Assembly (NCBI RefSeq): GCF_003075375.1
Contig: NZ_QDFT01000028.1
Location: 1 to 42,635, forward strand
Length of the DNA: 42,635 nt
Direction of reading: 5' to 3'
Origin: Microbacterium testaceum
GTDB taxonomy: Bacteria > Actinomycetota > Actinomycetes > Actinomycetales > Microbacteriaceae
Part shown: positions 36,846 through 42,635 of the stretch, piece after piece
Layout of the letters: each line of letters opens with the position of its first letter
Numbering within the stretch: the first letter of the stretch is position 1
Translations under genes and position numbers: made by a program
The notes under the pieces: generated by a model
The model's input: only the letters and a program-made list of their open reading frames with translations
Told to the model about the DNA's origin: nothing
The model's database searches: none

Positions 36846-38225
36846 CTACAGCGCGTCGACGACCCGCGACGCCAGGCCCGCGTACGCGGCGGGCGTCAGG
36901 GCGAGAAGGCGCTGCTTGGCGTCGTCGCCGATGTCGAGACCGCGCACGAACTCGGCCAGCTCGGGCCCACCGACGCGGCGTCCGCGGGTGAGGTCCTTCA
37001 GCAGCGCGTACGGGTCGGTGATCTGCGAGCGGCCCGCGGCGATCTCGGCCCGCACGACGGTCTGGATGGCCTCGGCGAGGACCTCCCAGTTCACGTCGAG
37101 ATCGGCGAGCAGCACGTCCTCGGCGAGCGAGATCTCGGTGAGGCCGCGCTGCAGGTTGTCGAGAGCGAGGAGCGAGTGGCCGAAGGCCACACCGATGTTG
37201 CGCTGCGTCGTGGAGTCGGTCAGGTCGCGCTGCAGGCGGCTGGTGACCAGGGTGGATGCCAGGGTGGCGAACAGTCCACCGGCGATCTCGAGGTTCGCCT
37301 CGGCGTTCTCGAACCGGATCGGGTTGATCTTGTGGGGCATGGTCGACGAGCCGGTGGCTCCCGCGACGGGGATCTGGGTGAAGTATCCGAGCGAGATGTA
37401 CGTCCAGATGTCGGTGGCGAGGTTGTGCAGGATGCCGCCGGCGTGCCGCGCACGGTCGTACAGCTCGACCTGCCAGTCGTGCGACTCGATCTGCGTGGTC
37501 ACCTCGTTGAACCCCAGGCCCAGCGACTCGATGAACTCCCGCGTCAGGGCGGGCCAGTCGACGTCGGGCTCGGCGGCGACGTGCGCCGACCAGGTGCCGG
37601 TGGCGCCTGAGAACTTCGCGAGGTACTCGCCGGCATCCAGTTGGCGGATGACGCGCTGCAGACGCCACGCGAAGACGCCGATCTCTTTGCCCATCGTGGT
37701 GGGCGTGGCGGGCTGGCCGTGCGTGCGCGAGAGCATCGCGGCGTCGCGGTGCGTCACCGCGAGCTCGGCGAGGGCGCCGGTCACCGCGCGCAGCTTCGGC
37801 AGCCACACGCGCTCGACCGCGCGCTGCACGGTGAGGGCGTACGCGGTGGAGTTGATGTCCTCGCTGGTGCACGCGAAGTGCGTCAGCTCGGCGAGGGAGG
37901 TCAGACCCAGCGTGTCGAGGCGGTCGCGCACGAGGTACTCGACGGCTTTGACGTCGTGGCGGGTGACCGCCTCTTTCTCGCCCAACCAGGCGATCTCGTC
38001 GGCACCGAAGTCCTCGTACAGCGCGCGCAGGCGCGCGCGGTCGGCGTCGGACACGGGCGAGGTGCCGAACAGCGAGCGGTCGGTGAGGGCGAGCAGCCAC
38101 TCGACCTCGACCTCGACGCGGGCGCGGTTCAGACCAGCCTCCGACAGGTAGTCGCCGAGTTCGGACACGGCGCCGAGATAGCGTCCGTCGAGAGGGCTGA
38201 GGGGCTGCGGAGGCAGAGCGGACAC
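36846..38225 (-). CDS. purB: adenylosuccinate lyase
   Basis: This is a 459-residue enzyme of purine synthesis. It splits SAICAR to AICAR plus fumarate, and adenylosuccinate to AMP plus fumarate. GTG 38225 follows GGGAGAT and gives the standard start LPPQPLSPLDGRY. Diagnostic regions are THFACTSEDINSTAYAL (~107-123), LSRTHGQPATPTTMGKE (~158-174), and the fumarase/aspartase signature GSSTMPHKINPIRFENAE (~287-304). The length and order match the PurB group with the extended C-terminus seen in E. coli-like enzymes. A phosphatase gene lies 26 bases upstream on the same strand. Confidence 0.96.
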   Translation of the reverse strand: MSALPPQPLSPLDGRYLGAVSELGDYLSEAGLNRARVEVEVEWLLALTDRSLFGTSPVSDADRARLRALYEDFGADEIAWLGEKEAVTRHDVKAVEYLVRDRLDTLGLTSLAELTHFACTSEDINSTAYALTVQRAVERVWLPKLRAVTGALAELAVTHRDAAMLSRTHGQPATPTTMGKEIGVFAWRLQRVIRQLDAGEYLAKFSGATGTWSAHVAAEPDVDWPALTREFIESLGLGFNEVTTQIESHDWQVELYDRARHAGGILHNLATDIWTYISLGYFTQIPVAGATGSSTMPHKINPIRFENAEANLEIAGGLFATLASTLVTSRLQRDLTDSTTQRNIGVAFGHSLLALDNLQRGLTEISLAEDVLLADLDVNWEVLAEAIQTVVRAEIAAGRSQITDPYALLKDLTRGRRVGGPELAEFVRGLDIGDDAKQRLLALTPAAYAGLASRVVDAL

Positions 38226-38251
38226 GGATCTCCCGGGGGTCGCGCGAGCGG

Positions 38252-38758
38252 TCAGCCCGCGGAGCGGATGGCGGGCTCGAGCTGCCGGAACAGGGCGAGG
38301 CTGGCCCGTTCGATCATACCGAGCACCTCGTCGAACATCGGGGGCCCGGCGTAGTACGGGTCGGGGACGTCGAGGGTCTCGGCATCCGGAAGGAAGGACT
38401 GCAGCAGGGCGATCTTGTCGGCGTCGTCGTCGTCGCGGGCCCACCCGCGCAGCACCCGCTCGTGGCTGCGGTCCAGCGCGACGACCAGGTCGTTTCGCTC
38501 GAAGTCGACGTACTGGAACTGGCGGGCGCGGTGCGCGGCGCCGTCGTAGCCGAGACGGTCGAGGGCGGCGAGGGTGCGGTGGTCGGCGCGCTCGCCGACG
38601 TGCCAGTCGCCGGTGCCGGCCGAGCTCGACGCGACACGGCTGCCGAGCCCCGAGGTCTGCGCGATACGGCGGAACACCACATCGGCCATCGGCGACCGGC
38701 AGATGTTGCCGCTGCAGACGAATACGACGCGGAAGGGCGCGTCGGCACTCGCGGTCAT
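38252..38758 (-). CDS. low-molecular-weight protein-tyrosine phosphatase
   Basis: This 168-residue phosphatase starts at ATG 38758, with GGAGGG directly upstream. The catalytic P-loop C-x5-R is VCSGNICRSP (Cys15, Arg21), and the general-acid loop is DPYY (Asp133). These enzymes dephosphorylate tyrosine kinases or other proteins; in actinobacteria the PtpA/Ptp class is common. It lies 26 bases upstream of purB and 34 bases downstream of the holin-like gene, so it is probably in the same transcript as one or both. Confidence 0.94.
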   Translation of the reverse strand: MTASADAPFRVVFVCSGNICRSPMADVVFRRIAQTSGLGSRVASSSAGTGDWHVGERADHRTLAALDRLGYDGAAHRARQFQYVDFERNDLVVALDRSHERVLRGWARDDDDADKIALLQSFLPDAETLDVPDPYYAGPPMFDEVLGMIERASLALFRQLEPAIRSAG

Positions 38759-38792
38759 CCCTCCATCATGGCGAGAAAGCGCCGCGCGCGCA

Positions 38793-39197
38793 TCAGCCGC
38801 GTGCGCGCTCGTCGCGTCGAGGCCGGAGGATGCCGCCGAGAACGGCGTTGATAATGCCGATGAGTAGGGCCGCCACGACCGTCAGCCAGAACTCGCCCGT
38901 GCGCAGTCCCCAGTCCCAGTTGCCGGTGATCGCGGCGGTCAGCCAAAGCAGGAAGCCGTTGATCACGAGCGAGATGAGCCCGAGGGTGAGGATGTACAGC
39001 GGGATCGCGACGATCTTGACGACCGTGCCGACGATGGAGTTGACCAGCGCGAAGATCAGTCCCACCAGCAGCAGGGTCAGCAATACCTGCAGACCCTCGC
39101 CGGGAGCGAACGGGATGAGCCGCACCTGCAGAGCGGGCAGCAGCGTGACGATCCAGATGGCGAAGGCGTTGACGGCGACGCGGACGACGAAGCGCAT
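38793..39197 (-). CDS. holin-superfamily IV (Mycobact_4TMS-like) membrane protein
   Basis: This 134-residue protein has four membrane helices: ~4-26, ~37-58 (LQVLLTLLLVGLIFALVNSI), ~62-87 (VAIPLYILTLGLISLVING) and ~103-124 (FWLTVVAALLIGIINAVLGG). The pattern NSIVGTVVKIVAIPLYILTLG matches the widely distributed family annotated as phage holin family protein, which is chromosomal and not part of a prophage here. Function is unknown. ATG 39197 is used; the divergent hisC-like gene starts 131 bases away. Confidence 0.88.
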   Translation of the reverse strand: MRFVVRVAVNAFAIWIVTLLPALQVRLIPFAPGEGLQVLLTLLLVGLIFALVNSIVGTVVKIVAIPLYILTLGLISLVINGFLLWLTAAITGNWDWGLRTGEFWLTVVAALLIGIINAVLGGILRPRRDERARG

Positions 39198-39316
39198 GCC
39201 CCCATCGTGGCATCCGTCCGCGTCGGCGCAGCGGGGTTGCGGACAACATCGTCGCTCCGCAGGGCTGGGGAGGAAGCCCGTCGAAGAGGGACTGACGCGC
39301 GCGCCCCGCCCCGGAT

Positions 39317-39322
39317 TAGGCT
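39317..39322 (+). promoter_or_regulatory. -10 element for leaderless transcription of the aminotransferase gene
   Basis: TAGGCT ends 6 bases before GTG 39329. With no ribosome site in between, transcription probably begins at the start codon. Confidence 0.6.
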
Positions 39323-39328
39323 CGCGGG

Positions 39329-40405
39329 GTGAGTGAAGAGCCGGTCCTGCCCCGTATCCGTCCCGAGATCGCCGCGCTGCCGGCTTACCGTCAGGGCAAG
39401 CAGGCCAGCCCCGACGCCTTCAAGCTCTCGAGCAACGAGAACCCCTTCGAGCCGTTGCCCGGCGTCCTCGACGCGGTGAACGCCGCAGGTGCTTTCAACA
39501 GATACCCGGATGCCACGGCCGCGCGCCTGCGCGAGCGCCTCGCCGCGCGCTACGGCGTCTCGCCCGACGAGGTGCACATCGGCGCCGGCAGCGTGTCGCT
39601 GCTCGCGCAGCTGCTGCTGGCGACCTCGGGCCCCGGCGACGAGGTCGTCTACGCGTGGCGCTCGTTCGAGGCGTACCCCTCGCTCGTCGCGGTGGCCGGC
39701 GCGACCAGCGTGCAGGTGCCCCTCACCGCCGACTTCCGCCACGACCTGCCCGCGATGGCGGATGCGGTGACCGACCGCACGCGCCTGGTGATCGTGTGCA
39801 GCCCGAACAACCCGACGGGCCCGACGGTCGGGTACGACGAGTTCGTCTCGTTCGTCGACCGGGTGCCCCGCGACGTGCTGATCGTGCTCGACGAGGCCTA
39901 CGCCGAGTTCGTCACCGACCCCGCCTCCGTTGAGGGCGGTCGCGTGCGTGCGGTGCTCGCCCGCCCCAACGTGGTGGTGCTGCGCACCTTCTCGAAGGCG
40001 TACGGTCTGGCGGGTCTGCGCATCGGGTACGCGATCGGTCACACCGGCGTCCTCGACGCCGCCCGCAGCACGGCCATCCCGCTGTCGGTCACGGCCGCGG
40101 GCGAGGCGGCGGCACTGGCGAGCCTGGATGCCGAGAGCGAGCTGCTGCACCGGGTCTCGGTCATCGCCGAGCGACGCGACCGCCTGGTCGAGCGACTGCG
40201 CGAGACCGGGTGGGGCATCCCCGACGCGCAGGGCAATTTCGTGTGGTTCCCCGCCGCGGACCGCACGGTCGAGGTCGCCGCGGCGTTCGAAGAGGCCGGG
40301 CTGATCGTGCGTCCGTTCCCGGGAGACGGCATCCGCGTGTCGATCGGCGAAGAGGAGTCGCTCGACCGCGTCGTCGAGGTCGCCGCCGCCACGGCTCCCC
40401 GCTGA
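39329..40405 (+). CDS. HisC/Pat-type PLP aminotransferase
   Basis: This is a 358-residue fold-type I aminotransferase. GTG 39329 is the start (leaderless). Recognised in order: LPAYRQGK (residues 17-24), [10 protein letters not shown] (~34-43), CSPNNPTG (157-164), LDEAYAEF (~187-194), and the PLP lysine Lys223 in [15 protein letters not shown]. Arg-containing IRVSIG near the C-terminus binds the carboxylate. Members are either histidinol-phosphate aminotransferases or aromatic aminotransferases (Pat). Because no other histidine gene is near and the YRQGK N-terminus is shared with Pat proteins, phenylalanine/tyrosine synthesis is a real alternative. Therefore no symbol is given. Confidence 0.9.
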   Translation: MSEEPVLPRIRPEIAALPAYRQGKQASPDAFKLSSNENPFEPLPGVLDAVNAAGAFNRYPDATAARLRERLAARYGVSPDEVHIGAGSVSLLAQLLLATSGPGDEVVYAWRSFEAYPSLVAVAGATSVQVPLTADFRHDLPAMADAVTDRTRLVIVCSPNNPTGPTVGYDEFVSFVDRVPRDVLIVLDEAYAEFVTDPASVEGGRVRAVLARPNVVVLRTFSKAYGLAGLRIGYAIGHTGVLDAARSTAIPLSVTAAGEAAALASLDAESELLHRVSVIAERRDRLVERLRETGWGIPDAQGNFVWFPAADRTVEVAAAFEEAGLIVRPFPGDGIRVSIGEEESLDRVVEVAAATAPR

Positions 40406-40487
40406 CCCGCGCCCCTTTGTCGATCACGTACGCCGGATCGTGGCATCCGTTGTGCACCTCATGCGGTCTCGCGCATGGGCGGCGCGT

Positions 40488-40493
40488 TAGCGT
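40488..40493 (+). promoter_or_regulatory. -10 element for leaderless transcription of the E1 alpha gene
   Basis: TAGCGT ends 6 bases before the ATG at 40500 and there is no ribosome site, as with the aminotransferase promoter upstream. Confidence 0.6.
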
Positions 40494-40499
40494 GGGTGC

Positions 40500-41630
40500 A
40501 TGACCCCGCTCGACGACCCCGCTCTCGTGCGCGTTCTGGCAGCCGACGGCACCCTGGCTCCCACGCCCGCAGCCGAGCGCTACCTGCCGCTCATCGACGC
40601 CCTGACCGACGCCGAGCTCGAGACCTTCTATCGCGACATGGTCTCGATCCGCGCGTTCGACGTTCAGGCCACCAACCTGCAGCGCCAGGGCCAGCTGGCC
40701 CTGTGGCCGCCGTCCTTCGGGCAGGAGGCCGCGCAGGTCGGCTCCGCCCGGGCGGCCCGCGCGCAGGACCACGTCTTCCCCTCGTACCGCGAGCACGTGG
40801 TCACGCGCATCCGCGGCGTCGACCCGCTCGACATCATCCGCCTGATGCGCGGACTCACCCACGGCGGGTGGGACCCGACCGACCCCAAGAACGGCAACAC
40901 GCACATCTACACGCTCGTGCTCGGCGCGCAGACGCTGCACGCCACGGGTCTGGGCATGGGCCTGGTGTTCGACGGCAAGTGCGGCACGGGCGATCCCGAG
41001 CGCGACGAGGCCGTCATCGTCTACTACGGCGACGGCGCCTCGAGCCAGGGCGACGTGCACGAGGCGATGGTGTTCGCGGCGAGCTTCCAGACCCCCGAGG
41101 TCTTCTTCCTGCAGAACAACCAGTGGGCCATCTCGGTGCCCGTCGCCACGCAGTCGCGCTCGCCGCTGTACAAGCGCGGCGAGGGGTACGGCATCCCGAG
41201 TCTTCAGGTCGACGGCAACGACGTGCTCGCCAGCTACGCCGTGTCGAAGGTGGCGCTCGACGAGGCCCGTGCCGGTGGGGGACCCCGCGCGATCGAGGCG
41301 ATGACCTACCGCATGGGTGCGCACACGACGAGCGACGACCCGACGAAGTACCGCACCTCCGACGAAGAGAAGGCCTGGGCCGGGCGCGACCCGATCGCCC
41401 GCATGCGCGCGTTCCTCGAGGGCCGCGGCGCCTCGCAGCAGTTCTTCGACGACGCGGATGCCGAGGGCCGGGCGCTCGCGGACGACGTGCGCGTGCGCAC
41501 GAACGAGCTCGGCACTATTCCCCGCGCCCACATGTTCGACAGCGTCTACTCCGAGGCCCACGCCCTGATCGCCGAGGAGCAGCGCTGGCTCGACGACTAC
41601 GAGGCCTCGATGGAAGGGGGCGCGCAGTGA
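40500..41630 (+). CDS. 2-oxoacid dehydrogenase E1 component, alpha subunit
   Basis: This is the 376-residue alpha subunit of a heterotetrameric, thiamine diphosphate-dependent E1, which decarboxylates 2-oxoacids and passes the acyl group to lipoyl E2. The ThDP motif runs from GDGASSQGDVHEAMVFA (177 on) to FFLQNNQWA (~203-211). FPSYREHV (~93-100), LHATGLGMG and the phosphorylation-loop region YRMGAHTTSDDPTKYR are in place. As actinobacteria normally make acetyl-CoA with the single-chain AceE, this two-subunit form is probably the branched-chain 2-oxoacid dehydrogenase supplying primers for iso/anteiso fatty acids, although pyruvate-specific forms exist. The stop overlaps the beta gene (GTGA). 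Confidence 0.93.
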   Translation: MTPLDDPALVRVLAADGTLAPTPAAERYLPLIDALTDAELETFYRDMVSIRAFDVQATNLQRQGQLALWPPSFGQEAAQVGSARAARAQDHVFPSYREHVVTRIRGVDPLDIIRLMRGLTHGGWDPTDPKNGNTHIYTLVLGAQTLHATGLGMGLVFDGKCGTGDPERDEAVIVYYGDGASSQGDVHEAMVFAASFQTPEVFFLQNNQWAISVPVATQSRSPLYKRGEGYGIPSLQVDGNDVLASYAVSKVALDEARAGGGPRAIEAMTYRMGAHTTSDDPTKYRTSDEEKAWAGRDPIARMRAFLEGRGASQQFFDDADAEGRALADDVRVRTNELGTIPRAHMFDSVYSEAHALIAEEQRWLDDYEASMEGGAQ

Positions 41631-42604
41631 CCGAGAACCTCCCGATCAGCCGGGCGCTGAACGCCGGGCTCCGCCGCGCGCTCGAGACGAACGACCGCGT
41701 CCTGCTCATGGGTGAGGACATCGGTCCGCTCGGCGGCGTGTTCCGCGTCACCGAGGGGCTGCAGAAGGACTTCGGGCCGCGCCGCGTCATCGACTCGCCC
41801 CTGGCCGAGTCGGGCATCGTCGGCACCGCGATCGGTCTGGCGATGGGCGGGTTCCGGCCCGTGCTCGAGATCCAGTTCGACGGCTTCGTCTTCCCCGCGT
41901 TCGACCAGATCACCTCGCAGTTGGCCAAGATCACCAACCGGCACGAGGGTGCAGTGCGCATGCCCGTCGTCATCCGCATCCCCTATGGCGGGCACATCGG
42001 CGCGGTCGAGCACCACCAGGAGAGCCCCGAGGCGTACTTCACGCACACCGCGGGTCTGCGCGTAGTGAGCCCCTCGAACGCGAACGACGCGTACTGGATG
42101 ATCCAGCAGGCCATCGACTCGCCCGACCCGGTGGTCTTCCTCGAGCCAAAGGCGAAGTACTGGCAGAAGGGCGAGGTCGACCTCGAGGCCCCCGCGCTTC
42201 CGCTGCACGCGAGTCGCATCGTCCGCCGCGGCACCGACGTGACCCTGGTCGGACACGGCGCGATGGTCACGACCCTGCTGCAGGCGGCCGCCCTGGCCGA
42301 GAGCGAGGGGACGAGCTGCGAGGTCATCGACCTGCGCTCGCTCTCGCCCGTCGACTACGGCCCGCTGCTCGACTCCGTGCGACGCACCGGCCGCATGGTC
42401 TACGCGCAGGAGGCGCCGGGCTTCACCTCGCTCGGCTCCGAGATCGCAGCGACCGTGATGGAGAAGGCGTTCTTCGCTCTCGAGGCCCCCGTGCTGCGGG
42501 TCTCGGGCTTCGACGTGCCCTTCCCGCCCGCCAAGCTCGAGGGCACGTACCTGCCCGACGCCGACCGCATCCTCGAGGCCGTCGACCGTTCCCTGGCGTA
42601 CTGA
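41627..42604 (+). CDS. 2-oxoacid dehydrogenase E1 component, beta subunit
   Basis: This is the 325-residue beta subunit. GTG 41627 overlaps the alpha stop and follows GGAAGGGGG, so synthesis is coupled in a 1:1 ratio. Family elements: LLMGEDIGPLGGVFRVTEGL (~26-45), DSPLAESGIVGTAIGLAM, FDGFVFPAFDQITSQLAK, RIPYGGHIGAVEHHQESPEA (active-site histidine region), and the C-terminal transketolase domain ending FDVPFPPAKLEGTYLPD. The C-terminus is complete. The E2 gene would be expected immediately beyond the window. Confidence 0.95.
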   Translation: MTENLPISRALNAGLRRALETNDRVLLMGEDIGPLGGVFRVTEGLQKDFGPRRVIDSPLAESGIVGTAIGLAMGGFRPVLEIQFDGFVFPAFDQITSQLAKITNRHEGAVRMPVVIRIPYGGHIGAVEHHQESPEAYFTHTAGLRVVSPSNANDAYWMIQQAIDSPDPVVFLEPKAKYWQKGEVDLEAPALPLHASRIVRRGTDVTLVGHGAMVTTLLQAAALAESEGTSCEVIDLRSLSPVDYGPLLDSVRRTGRMVYAQEAPGFTSLGSEIAATVMEKAFFALEAPVLRVSGFDVPFPPAKLEGTYLPDADRILEAVDRSLAY

Positions 42605-42635
42605 CCCGCCCCGCCCCGCCCCGCCCCGCCCGCCC
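42605..42635. repeat. short CCCCG tandem run at the window end
   Basis: After the stop the sequence is a run of CCCCG units to the end of the window. It has no coding content, and the full extent cannot be seen. Confidence 0.7.

Noticed and set aside
38793..39197. Holin-like gene taken as a prophage sign
   Set aside because: This four-helix family is a common chromosomal protein in actinobacteria and no other phage gene is near it.

Overview
The window is a 42.6 kb, very GC-rich, gene-dense stretch of an actinobacterial chromosome. Gene content, the almost exclusive use of G/C-ending codons, GTG/TTG starts, leaderless genes and the recurrent heptamer GGATGCC/GGCATCC fit a member of the Microbacteriaceae, most likely Microbacterium. 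This is an inference from style; no rRNA is present to confirm it. No rRNA, complete tRNA, CRISPR array or intact insertion sequence was found.

Left part (1-6600) looks accessory: the 3' end of an unknown gene, a two-gene minus-strand operon with an excisionase-like HTH protein, a divergent HTH-tailed protein, a 580-base non-coding stretch with three AGCA-N3-TGCT dyads, a WYL regulator divergent from a VOC/PhnB-like protein, a large helical protein of unknown function, a RibD/DHFR-like reductase and two small unknown proteins. Positions 6640-10255 hold an Old Yellow Enzyme, a small membrane protein, pdxH and a P-loop GTPase with a membrane-type C-terminus.

Positions 10289-17786 form one functional unit. 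A minus-strand operon carries a glutamate-type ABC transporter (ATPase, binding lipoprotein, two permeases), a Rhizobium etli-type asparaginase and a CutC-ROK sugar kinase fusion translationally coupled to it. A ROK repressor is encoded divergently. The combination suggests uptake and splitting of asparagine or of a sugar-asparagine conjugate.

Positions 17933-26256 hold a HEAT-repeat protein, an acyl-CoA ligase/DUF1295 operon, an acyltransferase-3 with no normal start codon, an unusual zinc-ribbon SDR, a NUDIX hydrolase, a small membrane protein and a MarR regulator. Three of five copies of a roughly 60-bp hairpin repeat lie here. The MarR gene faces an MMPL efflux gene across a perfect operator-like palindrome.

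Positions 28645-34325 look like a cell-surface phosphate/metal module: a small LPXTG protein, a BMP-like lipoprotein, a HupE/UreJ-type permease, a secreted purple-acid-phosphatase-like enzyme with a WxL-like C-terminus, and a membrane-anchored DUF916 (WxL-partner) protein. Upstream regions carry 11-bp-phased GTTCACC-like units resembling actinobacterial PHO boxes.

The right end (34400-42635) is mostly housekeeping: two small membrane proteins, a zinc alcohol dehydrogenase, purB, a low-molecular-weight tyrosine phosphatase, a holin-like membrane protein, a HisC/Pat aminotransferase and the E1 alpha and beta genes of a branched-chain 2-oxoacid dehydrogenase.
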